A DNA stretch of 64,000 nt from Ptiloglossa arizonensis (taxonomy: Eukaryota; Arthropoda; Insecta; Hymenoptera; Colletidae), in assembly GCF_051014685.1 (NCBI RefSeq), contig NW_027478772.1:496001-560000 (forward strand), given 5' to 3'. Both the position numbers and the translations under genes were made by a program. Shown here in pieces: positions 24,991 to 37,888 of the stretch. The notes under the pieces are model-generated. The model saw only the letters and a program-made list of their open reading frames with translations, was not told where the DNA came from and searched no databases. Within the stretch, counting starts at the first letter, position 1, and every line of letters begins with the position of its first letter.

Positions 24991-27821
24991 AACAACTAGT
25001 ATGGCCTAGGGCAAAAATACACACACCGCTGTAGTCGGGCGGGTGTCTACTTTCAGATGCAACAGGAATTTCTCGAGTTCGTCAATCCGTTCGCGAGATA
25101 TGGGACTTTGAAGTTCAGGAATGCTTGAGAAACCACAAAATTTTCGCTGGTCTGATACTCGAAACCAATAACTGGAATGGCCTAGGGGAAAAGTACACAC
25201 ACCACTGTAATCGGGCGTGTTTCTACTTTCAGATGCAACAGGAATTTCTCGAGATCGTCAATCCGTTCGCGAGATATGGGAGTTAGAAGTTAAGGAATGG
25301 TTGAGAAACCATCAAAATTTTCGCAAGTCTGATTCCCGAAACCAATAACTACAAAGGCCTAGAGGAAAAATACACATGCCGTTGTAATCGTGCGAGTTTC
25401 TATTTTCAGATGCAACAGGAATCTCTCGAGATAGTGAATCCGTTCGCGAGATATGGGAGTTTGAAGTTAAGGAACGGTTGAGAAACCATCAAAATTTTCG
25501 CAAGTCTGATACTCGAAACCAATAACTACTATGGCCTAGGGCAAAAATACACGCACCGCTGTAATCGGGCGAGTTTCTGCTTTCAGATGCAACAGGAATT
25601 TCTCGAGTTCGTCAATCCGTTCGCGAGATATGGGAGTTTGAAGTTATGGAACGGTTGAGAAACCATCAAAATTTTCGTAAGTCTGATACTCGAAACCAAT
25701 AACTACTATGGCCTAGGGCAAAAATACACGCACCGCTGTAATCGGGCGAGTTTCTGCTTTCAGATGCAACAAGAATGTCTCGAGTTCGTCCAGTTCGTTC
25801 GCGAGATATGGAAGTTTGATGTTAAGGAATGGTTGAGAAACCATCAAAATTTTCGCTGGTCTGATACTCGAAACCAATAACTGGAATGGCCTAGGGGAAA
25901 AGTACACAAACCATTGTAATCCGGCGAGTTTCTACTTTCAGATGCAACAGGAATTTCTCGAGTTCGTCAATCCGTTCGCGAGATATGGGAGTTTGAAATT
26001 AACGAATGGTTGAGAAACCATCAAAATTTTCGCAACTCTGATTCTCGATACCAATAACTACTATGGCCTAGGGCAAAAATACACATACCTCTGTAATCGG
26101 GCGAGCTTCTACTTTCAGATGCAACAGGAATTTCTCGAGTTCGTCAATCCGTTCGCGAGATATGGGACTTTGAAGTTAAGGAATGGTTGAGAAACCATCA
26201 AAATTTTCGCTGGTCTGATACTCGAAACCAATAACTGGAATGGCCTAGGGGAAAAGTACACACACCACTGTAATCGGGCGTGTTTCTACTTTCAGATGCA
26301 ACAGGAATTTCTCGAGATCGTCAATCCGTTCGCGAGATATGGGAGTTAGAACTTAAGGAATGGTTGAGAAACCATCAAAATTTTCGCATGTCTGATTCCC
26401 GAAACCAATAACTACAAAGGCCTAGGGGAAAAATACACATGCCGTTGTAATCGTGCGAGTTTCTACTTTCAGATGCAACAGGAATTTCTCGAGTTCGTGA
26501 ATCCGTTCGCGAGATATGGGAGTTTGAAGCTAAGGAATGGTTGAGAAACCATCACAAATTTCGCTGGTCTGATACTCGAAACCAATAACTGGAATGGCCT
26601 AGGGGAAAAGTACACACACCATTGTAATCGGGCGAGTTTCTACTTTCAGATGCAACAGGAATTTCTCGAATTCGTCAAACCGTTCGCGAGATATGGGAGT
26701 TTGAAGTTAAGGAATGGTTGAGAAACCATCAAAATTTTCGCTGGTCTGATACTCGAAACCAATAACTGGAATGGCCTAGGGGAAAAGTACACACACCACT
26801 GCAATCGGGCGTGTTTCTACTTTCAGCTGCAACAGGCATTTCTCGAGATCGTCAATCCGTTCGCGAGATATGGGAGTTTGAAATTAAGGAATGGGTGAGA
26901 AACCATCAGAATTTTCGCAACTCTGATACTCGATACCAATAACTACTATGGCCTAGTACAAAAATACACATACCGTTGTATTCGGGCGAGCTTCTACTTT
27001 CAGATGCAACAGGAATTTCTCGAGTTCGTCAATCCGTTCGCGAGATATGGGACTTTGAGGTTAAGGAATGGTTGAGAAACCATCAAAATTTTCGCTGGTC
27101 TGATACTCGAAACCAATAACTGGAATGGCCCAGGGGAAAAGTACACACACCACTGCAATCGGGCGTGTTTCTACTTTCAAATGCAACAGGAATTTCTCGA
27201 GATCGTCAATCCGATCGCGAGATATGGGAGTTTGAAATTAAGGAATGGTTGAGAAACCATCAAAATTTTCGCAACTCTGATACTCGATACCAATAACTAC
27301 TATGGCCTAGGGCAAAAATACACACACCGCTGTAATCGGTCGATTTTGTACTTTCAGATGCAACAGGAATTTCTCGAGTTCGTCAATCCGTTCGCGAGAT
27401 ATGGGACTTTGAAGTTAAGGAATGGTTGAGAAACCACAAAATTTTCGCTGGTCTGATACTCGAAACCAATAACTGGAATGGCCTAGGGGAAAAGTACACA
27501 CACCACTGTAATCGGGCGTGTTTCTACTTTCAGAAGCAACAGGAATTTCTCGAGATCGTGAATCCGTTCGCGAGATATGGGAGTTTGAAGTTAAGGAACG
27601 GTTGAGAAACCATCAAAATTTTCGCAAGTCTGATACTCGAAACCAATAACTACTTTGGCCTAGGGCAAAAATACACATACCGTTGTAATCGGGCGAGTTT
27701 CTGCTTTCAGATGCAAGTGGAATTTCTCGAGTTCGTCAATCCGTTCGCGTGATATGGGAGTTTGAAGTGAAGGAATGGTTGAGAAACCATCAAAATTTTC
27801 GCAAATCTGATACTCGAAACC
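24991..27821 (+). repeat. 16-monomer higher-order unit, copy 1 (2,831 bp)
   Basis: The unit starts at CAACAACTAGTATGGCC and is repeated in full at an offset of 2,831 bp. That equals 16 x 177 less one, explained by indels inside the unit: two monomers lost a T (ACCACAAAATTTTCGC, near 25136 and 27433) and one gained a base (CGTCCAGTTCG, near 25790). All three indels recur at the matching places in copy 2. Further shared markers are GAAGTTCAGGAATGC, AATCTCTCGAGATAG, GATGTTAAGG, TTAACGAATGG, CTAGTACAAAA, CCGATCGCG and TGCAAGTGGAA. Confidence 0.93.
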
Positions 27822-30652
27822 AACAACTAGTATGGCCTAGGGCAAAAATACACACACCGCTGTAGTCGGGCGGGTGTCTACTTTCAGATGCAACAGGAAT
27901 TTCTCGAGTTCGTCAATCCGTTCGCGAGATATGGGACTTTGAAGTTCAGGAATGCTTGAGAAACCACAAAATTTTCGCTGGTCTGATACTCGAAACCAAT
28001 AACTGGAATGGCCTAGGGGAAAAGTACACACACCACTGTAATCGGGCGTGTTTCTACTTTCAGATGCAACAGGAATTTCTCGAGATCGTCAATCCGTTCG
28101 CGAGATATGGGAGTTAGAAGTTAAGGAATGGTTGAGAAACCATCAAAATTTTCGCAAGTCTGATTCCCGAAACCAATAACTACAAAGGCCTAGAGGAAAA
28201 ATACACATGCCGTTGTAATCGTGCGAGTTTCTATTTTCAGATGCAACAGGAATCTCTCGAGATAGTGAATCCGTTCGCGAGATATGGGAGTTTGAAGTTA
28301 AGGAACGGTTGAGAAACCATCAAAATTTTCGCAAGTCTGATACTCGAAACCAATAACTACTATGGCTTAGGGCAAAAATACACGCACCGCTGTAATCGGG
28401 CGAGTTTCTGTTTTCAGATGCAACAGGAATTTCTCGAGTTCGTCAATCCGTTCGCGAGATATGGGAGTTTGAAGTTATGGAACGGTTGAGAAACCATCAA
28501 AATTTTCGTAAGTCTGATACTCGAAACCAATAACTACTATGGCCTAGGGCAAAAATACACGCACCGCTGTAATCGGGCGAGTTTCTGCTTTCAGATGCAA
28601 CAAGAATGTCTCGAGTTCGTCCAGTTCGTTCGCGAGATATGGAAGTTTGATGTTAAGGAATGGTTGAGAAATCATCAAAATTTTCGCTGGTCTGATACTC
28701 GAAACCAATAACTGGAATGGCCTAGGGGAAAAGTACACAAACCATTGTAATCCGGCGAGTTTCTACTTTCAGATGCAACAGGAATTTCTCGAGTTCGTCA
28801 ATCCGTTCGCGAGATATGGGAGTTTGAAATTAACGAATGGTTGAGAAACCATCAAAATTTTCGCAACTCTGATTCTCGATACCAATAACTACTATGGCCT
28901 AGGGCAAAAATACACATACCTCTGTAATCGGGCGAGCTTCTACTTTCAGATGCAACAGGAATTTCTCGAGTTCGTCAATCCGTTCGCGAGATATGGGACT
29001 TTGAAGTTAAGGAATGGTTGAGAAACCATCAAAATTTTCGCTGGTCTGATACTCGAAACCAATAACTGGAATGGCCTAGGGGAAAAGTACACACACCACT
29101 GCAATCGGGCGTGTTTCTACTTTCAGATGCAACAGGAATTTCTCGAGATCGTCAATCCGTTCGCGAGATATGGGAGTTAGAACTTAAGGAATGGTTGAGA
29201 AACCATCAAAATTTTCGCATGTCTGATTCCCGAAACCAATAACTACAAAGGCCTAGGGGAAAAATACACATGCCGTTGTAATCGTGCGAGTTTCTACTTT
29301 CAGATGCAACAGGAATTTCTCGAGTTCGTGAATCCGTTCGCGAGATATGGGAGTTTGAAGCTAAGGAATGGTTGAGAAACCATCACAAATTTCGCTGGTC
29401 TGATACTCGAAACCAATAACTGGAATGGCCTAGGGGAAAAGTACACACACCATTGTAATCGGGCGAGTTTCTACTTTCAGATGCAACAGGAATTTCTCGA
29501 ATTCGTCAAACCGTTCGCGAGATATGGGAGTTTGAAGTTAAGGAATGGTTGAGAAACCATCAAAATTTTCGCTGGTCTGATACTCGAAACCAATAACTGG
29601 AATGGCCTAGGGGAAAAGTACACACACCACTGCAATCGGGCGTGTTTCTACTTTCAGCTGCAACAGGCATTTCTCGAGATCGTCAATCCGTTCGTGAGAT
29701 ATGGGAGTTTGAAATTAAGGAATGGGTGAGAAACCATCAGAATTTTCGCAACTCTGATACTCGATACCAATAACTACTATGGCCTAGTACAAAAATACAC
29801 ATACCGTTGTATTCGGGCGAGCTTCTACTTTCAGATGCAACAGGAATTTCTCGAGTTCGTCAATCCGTTCGCGAGATATGGGACTTTGAAGTTAAGGAAT
29901 GGTTGAGAAACCATCAAAATTTTCGCTGGTCTGATACTCGAAACCAATAACTGGAATGGCCCAGGGGAAAAGTACACACACCACTGCAATCGGGCGTGTT
30001 TCTACTTTCAAATGCAACAGGAATTTCTCGAGATCGTCAATCCGATCGCGAGATATGGGAGTTTGAAATTAAGGAATGGTTGAGAAACCATCAAAATTTT
30101 CGCAACTCTGATACTCGATACCAATAACTACTATGGCCTAGGGCAAAAATACACACACCGCTGTAATCGGTCGATTTTGTACTTTCAGATGCAACAGGAA
30201 TTTCTCGAGTTCGTCAATCCGTTCGCGAGATATGGGACTTTGAAGTTAAGGAATGGTTGAGAAACCACAAAATTTTCGCTGGTCTGATACTCGAAACCAA
30301 TAACTGGAATGGCCTAGGGGAAAAGTACACACACCACTGTAATCGGGCGTGTTTCTACTTTCAGAAGCAACAGGAATTTCTCGAGATCGTGAATCCGTTC
30401 GCGAGATATGGGAGTTTGAAGTTAAGGAACGGTTGAGAAACCATCAAAATTTTCGCAAGTCTGATACTCGAAACCAATAACTACTTTGGCCTAGGGCAAA
30501 AATACACATACCGTTGTAATCGGGCGAGTTTCTGCTTTCAGATGCAAGTGGAATTTCTCGAGTTCGTCAATCCGTTCGCGTGATATGGGAGTTTGAAGTG
30601 AAGGAATGGTTGAGAAACCATCAAAATTTTCGCAAATCTGATACTCGAAACC
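27822..30652 (+). repeat. 16-monomer higher-order unit, copy 2 (2,831 bp)
   Basis: This is a tandem duplicate of 24991-27821 with only scattered single-base differences, for example GGCTTAGGG versus GGCCTAGGG near 28370, TTCGTGAG versus TTCGCGAG near 29695, and TTTCTGTTTTC versus TTTCTGCTTTC near 28410. After about 30652 the sequence turns to CATTGGCCTAGTGC and no longer follows the start of the unit. There are therefore two copies and no third. This is the longest clean tandem duplication in the window. Confidence 0.93.
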
Positions 30653-33600
30653 AATAACTACATTGGCCTAGTGCAAAAATACACATACCGTTGTAATCGG
30701 GCGAGTTTCTGCTTTCAGATGCAATAGGAATTTCTCGAGTTCGTCAATCCGTTCGCGAGATATGGGAGTTTGAAGTTAAGGAACGGTTGAGAAACCATCA
30801 AAATTTTCGCAAGTCTGATACTCGAAACCAATAACTACTTTGGCCTAGGGCAAAAATACACATACCGTTGTAATCGGGCGAGTTTCTACTTTCAGATGAA
30901 ACAGGAATTTCTCGTGTTCGTCAATCCGTTCGCGAGATATGGGAGTTTGAAGTTAAGGAATGGTTGAGAAACCATCAAAAATTTCGCTGGTCTGATACTC
31001 GAAACCGATAACTGGAATGGCCTAGGGGAAAAGTACACACACCATTGTAATCGGGCGAGTTTCTACTTTCAGATGCAACAGGAATTTCTCGAGTTCGTCT
31101 AACCGTTCGCGAGATATGGGAGTTTGAAGCTAAGGAATGGTTGAGAAACCATCAAAATTTTCGCTGGTCTGATACTCGAAACCAATAACTGGAATGGCCT
31201 AGGGGAAAAGTACACACACCACTGCAATCGGGCGTGTTTCTACTTTCAGATGCAACAGGAATTTCTCGAGATCGTCAATCCCTTCGCGAGATATGGGAGT
31301 TAGAACTTAAAGAATGGTTGAGAAACCATCAAAATTTTCGCAAGTCTGATTACCGAAACCAATAACTACAAAGGCCTAGGGGAAAAATACACATGCCGTT
31401 GTAATCGTGCGAGTTTCTACTTTCAGATGCAACAGGAATTTCTCGAGTTCGTCTAACCGTTCGCGAGATATGGGAGTTTGAAGCTAAGGAATGGTTGAGA
31501 AACCATCAAAATTTTCGCTGGTCTGATACTCGAAACCAATAACTGGAATGGCCTAGGGGAAAAGTACACAAACCACAGCAATCGGGCGTGTTTCTGCTTT
31601 TAGATGCAATAGGAATTTCTCGAGTTCGTCTATCCGTTCGCGAGATATGGGAGTTTGAAGTTAAGGAACGGTTGAGAAACCAACAAAATTTTCGCAAGTC
31701 TGATACTCGAAACCAATAACTACTTTGGCCTAGGGCAAAAATACACATACCGTTGTAATCGGGCGAGTTTCTGCTTTCAGATGCAATAGGAATTTCTCGA
31801 GTTCGTCAATCCGTTCGCGAGATATGGGAGTTTAAAGTGAAGGAATGGTTGAGAAACCATCAAAATTTTCGCATATCTGATACTCGAAACCAATAACAAC
31901 AATGGCCTAGGGGAAAAATACACATACCGTTGTAATCGGGCGAGTTTCTACTTTCAGATGAAACAGGAATTTCTCGTGTTCGTCAATCCGTTCGCGAGAT
32001 ATGGGAGTTTGAAGTTAAGGAATGGTTGAGAAATCATCAAAAATTTCGCTGGTCTGATACTCGAAACCGATAACTGGAATAGCCTAGAGGAAAAGTACAC
32101 ACACCATTGTAATCGGGCGAGTTTCTACTTTCAGATGCAACAGGAATTTCTCGAGTTCGTCAAACCGTTTGCGAGATATGGGAGTTTGAAGTTAAGGAAT
32201 GTTTGAGAAACCATCAAAATTTTCGCTGGTCTGATACTCGAAACCAATAACTGGAATGGCCTAGGGGAAAAGTACACACACCACTGCAATCGGGCGTGTT
32301 TCTACTTTCAGATGCAACAGGAATTTCTCGAGATCGTCAATCCGTTCGCGCGATATGGGAGTTTGAACTTAAAGAATGGTTGAGAAACCATCAAAATTTT
32401 CGCAAGTCTGATTCCCGAAACCAATAACTACAAAGGCCTAGGGGAAAAATACACATGCCGTTGTAATCGTGCGAGTTTCTACTTTCAGATGCAACAGGAA
32501 TTTCTCGAGATCGTGAATCCGTTCGCGAGATATGGGAGTTCGAAGTTAACGAATGGTTGAGAAACCATCAAAATTTTCGCAAGTCTGATAATCGAAACCA
32601 ATAACTACTATGGCCTAGGGGAAAAGTACACACACCATTGTAATCGGGCGAGTTTCTACTTTCAGATGCAACAGGAATTTCTCGAGTTCGTCAAACCGTT
32701 CGCGAGATATGGGAGTTTGAAGTAAAGGAATGGTTGAGAAACCATCAAAATTTTCGCTGGTCTGATACTCGAAACCAATAACTGGAATGGCCTAGGGGAA
32801 AAGAACACATACCGTTGTAATCGGGCGAGTTTCTGCTTTCAGATGCAGTAGGAATTTCTCGTGTTCGTCAATCCGTTCGCGAGATATGGGAGTTTGAAGT
32901 TAAGGAACGGTTGAGAAACCATCAAAATTTTCGCAAATCTGATACTCGAAACCAATAACTACTTTGGCCTAGGGCAAAAATACACATACCGTTGTAATCG
33001 GGCGAGTTTCTGCTTTCAGATGCAATAGGAATTTCTCGAGTTCGTCAATCCGTTCGCGAGATATGGGAGTTTGAAGTTAAGGAACGGTTGAGAAACCATC
33101 AAAATTTTCGCAAGTCTGATACTCGAAACCAATAACTACTTTGGCCTAGGGCAAAAATACACATACCGTTGTAATCGGGCGAGTTTCTGCTTTCAGATGC
33201 AATAGGAATTTCTCGAGTTCGTCAATCCGTTCGCGAGATATGGGAGTTTGAAGTTAAGGAATGTTTGAGAAACCATCAAAATTTTCGCTGGTCTGATACT
33301 CGAAACCAATAACTGGAATGGCCTAGGGGAAAAGTACACACACCACTGCAATCGGGCGTGTTTCTACTTTCAGATGCAACAGGAATTTCTCGAGATCGTC
33401 AATTCGTTCGCGCGATATGGGAGTTTGAACTTAAAGAATGGTTGAGAAACCATCAAAATTTTCGCAAGTCTGATTCCCAAAACCAATAACTACAAAGGCC
33501 TAGGGGAAAAATACACATGCCGTTGTAATCGTGCGAGTTTCTACTTTCAGATGCAACAGGAATTTCTCGAGACCGTGAATCCGTTCGCGAGATATGGGAG

Positions 33601-34526
33601 TTCGAAGTTAACGAATGGTTGAGAAACCATCAAAATTTTCGCAAGTCTGATAATCGAAACCAATAACTACTATGGCCTAGGGGAAAAGTACACACACCAT
33701 TGTAATCGGGCGAGTTTCTACTTTCAGGTGCAACAGGAATTTCTCGAGTTCGTCAAACCGTTCGCGAGATATGGGAGTTTGAAGTTAAGGAATGTTTGAG
33801 AAACCATCAAAATTTTCGCTGGTCTGATACACGAAACCAATAACTGGAATGGCCTAGGGGAAAAGTACACACACCACTGCAATTGGGCGTGTTTCTACTT
33901 TCAAGTGCAACAGGAATTTCTCGAGATCGTCAATCCGTTCGCGCGATATGGGAGTTTGAAGTGAAGGAATGGTTGAGAAACCATCAAAATTTTCGCATAT
34001 CTGATACTCGAAACCAATAACAACAATGGCCTAGGGGGAAAATACACATACCGTTGTAATCGGGCGAGTTTCTACTTTCAGATGAAACAGGAATTTCTCG
34101 TGTTCGTCAATCCGTTCGCGAGATATGGGAGTTTGAAGTTAAGGAATGGTTGAGAAACCATCAAAAATTTCGCTGGTCTGATACTCGAAACCGATAACTG
34201 GAATGGCCTAGGGGAAAAGTACACACACCATTGTAATCGGGCGAGTTTCTACTTTCAGATGCAACAGGAATTTCTCGAGTTCGTCAAACCGTTCGCGAGA
34301 TATGGGAGTTTGAAGTTAAGGAATGGTTGAGAAACCATCAAAATTTTCGCTGGTCTGATACTCGAAACCAATAACTGGAATGGCCTAGGGGAAAAGTACA
34401 CACACCACTGCAATCTGGCATGTTTCTACTTTCAGATGCAACAGGAATTTCTCGAGATCGTCAATCCGTTCGCGAGATATGGGAGTTCGAAGTTAAGGAA
34501 TGGTTGAGAAACCATCAAAATTTTCG
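30653..34526 (+). repeat. Mixed segment with 6- and 44-monomer-spaced duplications
   Basis: There is no gene. The segment contains the second copy of the 23066-24044 block (30852-31830). It then has a six-monomer (1,062 bp) offset repeat: the stretch from about 32190 to 32800 matches 33252-33862, with TTTGAACTTAAAG at 32362 and 33424 and CGAAGTTAACG at 32541 and 33603. Monomers with AATAACAACAATGG and GCATATCTG occur near 31.87 and 34.0 kb and again near 47.6 kb, so this segment shares its stock with the right half of the window. Confidence 0.8.
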
Positions 34527-35412
34527 CAACCATGATACTCGAAACGAATATCTACTATGGCCTAGGGCAAAAATACACAGACCGCTGTAATCAGGCGAGT
34601 TTCTACTTTCAGATGCAACAGGAATTTCTCGAGATCGTCAATCCGTTCGCGAGATATGGGAGTTTGAAATTAAGGAATGGTTGAGAAACCATCAGAATAT
34701 TCGCAACCCTGATACTCGAAACCAATAACTACTATGGCCTAGGGCAAAAGTACACTTACCGCTGTATTCGGGCGAGTTTCTACTTTCAGATGCAATAGGA
34801 ATTTCTCGTGTTCGTCAATCCGTTCGCGAGATATGGGAGTTCGAAGTTAAGGAATGGTTGAGAAACCATCAAAATTTTCGCAACTCTGATACTCGATACC
34901 AATAACTACTATGGCCTAGGGCAAAAATACACACACCGCTGTAATCGGGCGATTTTGTACTTTCAGATGCAACAGGAATTTCTCGATTTCGTCAATCCGT
35001 TCGCGAGATATGGGAGTTCGAAGTTAAGGAATGGTTGAGAAACCATCAAAATTTTCGCAACCATGATACTCGTAACCAATAACTACTATGGCCTATGGCA
35101 AAAATACACATACCGCTGTATTGGGGCGAGCTTCTACTTTCAGATGCAACAGGAATTTCTCGAGTTCGTCAATCCGTTCGCGAGATATGGGACTTTGAGG
35201 TTAAGGAATGGTTGCGAAACCATCAAAATTTTCGCTGGTCTGATACTCGAAACCAATAACTGGAATGGCCTAGGCGAAAAGTACACACACCACTGCAATC
35301 GGGCGAGTTTCTACTTTCAAATGCAACAGGAATTTCTCGAGATCGTCAATCCGATCGCGAGATATGGGAGTTTGAAATTAAGGAATGGTTGAGAAACCAT
35401 CAAAATTTTCGC
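34527..35412 (+). repeat. Five-monomer preface module X, first copy
   Basis: In order the monomers carry CAACCATGATACTCG with CAGACCGCTGTAATCAGG, CAGAATATTCGCAACC with CACTTACCG, CTCGATACC with GATTTTGTAC, CAACCATGATACTCGTAACC, and a GGAATGGCCTAGGCG monomer. The same series lies at 44611-45497, about 10.08 kb on, and in both places leads directly into a large unit that starts CGCAACTCTGATACTCG. The first two monomers of the series are also found near 49389, 50805 and 61250. The 109-codon frame at 35063-35392 lies in it and is not a gene. Confidence 0.85.
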
Positions 35413-37888
35413 AACTCTGATACTCGATACCAATAACTACTATGGCCTAGGGCAAAAATACACACACCGCTGTAATCGGGCGATTTTGTACTTTCAGATG
35501 CAACAGGAATTTCTCGAGTTCGTCAATCCGTTCGCGAGATATGGGACTTTGAAGTTAAGGAATGATGAGAAACCACAAAATTTTCGCTGGTCTGATACTC
35601 GAAACCAATAACTGGAATGGCCTAGGGGAAAAGTACACACACCACTGTAAACGGGCGTGTTTCTACTTTCAGATGCAACAGGAATTTCTCGAGATCGTCA
35701 ATCCGTTCGCGAGATATGGGAGTTAGAAGTTAAGGTATGGTTGAGAAACCATCAAAATTTTCGCAAGTCTGATTCCCGAAACCAATATCTACAAAGGCCT
35801 AGAGGAAAAATACACATGCCGTTGTAATCTTGCGAGTTTCTACTTTCAGATGCAACAGGAATTTCTCGAGTTCGTCAATCCGTTCGCGAGATATGGGACT
35901 TTGAAGTTAAGGAATGGTTGAGAAACCATCAAAATTTTCGCTGGTCTGATTCCCGAAACCAATAACTACAAAGGCCTAGGGGAAAAATACACATGCCGTT
36001 GTAATCGTGCGAGTTTCTACTTTCAGATGCAACAGGAATTTCTCGAGATCGTGAATCCGTTCGCGAGATATGGGAGTTTGAAGTTAAGGAACGGTTGAGA
36101 AACCATCAAAATTTTCGCAAGTCTGATTACCGAAACCAATAACTACAAAGGCCTAGGGGAAAAATACACATGTCGTTGTAATCGTGCGAGTTTCTACTTT
36201 CAGATGCAACAGGAATTTCTCGAGTTCGTCAATCCGTTCGCGAGATATGGGACTTTGAAGTTAAGGAATGGTTGAGAAACCATCAAAATTTTCGCTGGTC
36301 TGATTCCCGAAACCAATAACTACAAAGGCCTAGGGGAAAAATACACATGCCGTTGTAATCGTGCGAGTTTCTACTTTCAGATGCAACAGGAATTTCTCGA
36401 GATCGTGAATCCGTTCGCGAGATATGGGAGTTTGAAGTTAAGGAATGGTTGAGAAAGCATCAAAATTTTCGCAGGTCTGATACTCGAAACCGATAACTGG
36501 AATGGCCAAGGGGAAAAGTACACACACCATTGTAATCGGGCGAGTTTCTACTTTCAGATGCAACAGGAATTTCTCGAGTTCGTCTAACCGTTCGCGAGAT
36601 ATGGGAGTTTGAAGCTAAGGAATGGTTGAGAAACCATCAAAATTTTCGCTGGTCTGATACTCGAAACCAATAACTGGAATGGCCTAGGGGAAAAGTACAC
36701 ACACCACTGCAATCGGGCGTGTTTCTACTTTCAGATGCAACAGGAATTTCTCGAGATCGTCAATCCCTTCGCGAGATATGGGAGTTAGAACTTAAAGAAT
36801 GGTTGAGAAACCATCAAAATTTTCGCAAGTCTGATTACCGAAACCAATAACTACAAAGGCCTAGGGGAAAAATACACATGTCGTTGTAATCGTGCGAGTT
36901 TCTACTTTCAGATGCAACAGGAATTTCTCGAGATCGTGAATCCGTTCGCGAGATATGGGAGTTTGAAGTTAAGGAATGGTTGAGAAAGCATCAAAATTTT
37001 CGCAGGTCTGATACCCGAAACCAATAACTGGAATGGCCTAGGGGAAAAGTACACACACCACTGCAATCGGGCGTGTTTCTACTTTCAGATGCAACAGGAA
37101 TTTCTCGAGATCGTCAATCCGTTCGCGCGATATGGGAGTTTGAACTTAAAGAATGGTTGAGAAACCATCAAAATTTTCGCAAGTCTGATTCCCGAAACCA
37201 ATAACTACAAAGGCCTAGGGGAAAAATGCACATGCCGTTGTAATCGTGCGAGTTTCTACTTTCAGATGCAACAGGAATTTCTCGAGATCGTGATTCCGTT
37301 CGCGAGATATGGGAGTTCGAAGTTAACGAATGGTTGAGAAACCATCAAAATTTTCGCAAGTCTGATAATCGAAACCAATAACTACTATGGCCTAGGGGAA
37401 AAGTACACACACCATTGTAATCGGGCGAGTTTCTACTTTCAGATGCAACAGGAATTTCTCGAGTTCGTCAAACCGTTCGCGAGATATGGGAGTTTGAAGC
37501 TAAGGAATGTTTGAGAAACCATCAAAATTTTCGCTGGTCTGATACTCGAAACCAATAACTGGAATGGCCTAGGGGAAAAGTACACACACCACTGCAATCG
37601 GGCGTGTTTCTACTTTCAGATGCAACAGGAATTTCTCGAGATAGTCAATCCGTTCGCGCGATATGGGAGTTTGAACTTAAAGAATGGTTGAGAAAGCATC
37701 AAAATTTTCGCAGGTCTGATACCCGAAACCAATAACTGGAATGGCCTTGGGGAAAAGAACACATACCGTTGTAATCGGGCGAGTTTCTGCTTTCAGATGC
37801 AATAGGAATTTCTCGTGTTCGTCAATCCGTTCGCGAGATATGGGAGTTTGAAGTTAAGAAACGGTTGAGAAACCATCAAAATTTTCGC
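35413..37888 (+). repeat. Large higher-order unit A, 14 monomers (2,476 bp)
   Basis: The unit opens with AACTCTGATACTCGATACC and GATTTTGTAC, then ACCACAAAATTTTCGC (one base short), GTAAACGGGCG, GGTATGGTTGAG, AATCTTGCG and GGGACTTTGAAG. It ends with GGCCTTGGGG and TTAAGAAACGG. Unit B has the same start and end but five more monomers, so A either lacks 885 bp that B has (38.6-39.48 kb) or B gained them. An extra one-base loss, GGAATGATGAGAAACC near 35565, is private to A. Confidence 0.88.

Noticed and set aside
23720..31748. Paired minus-strand frames (23720-23962 and 31506-31748; 25006-25200 and 27837-28031; 25713-25907 and 28544-28738)
   Set aside because: Each pair sits at the offset of a known block duplication (7,786 or 2,831 bp). 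They are translations of repeated DNA.
35063..35392. 109-codon plus-strand frame in module X
   Set aside because: It arises from TGA becoming TGC at one junction (GGTTGCGAAACC). It is satellite throughout and its equivalent near 45.15 kb is closed by the usual stop.
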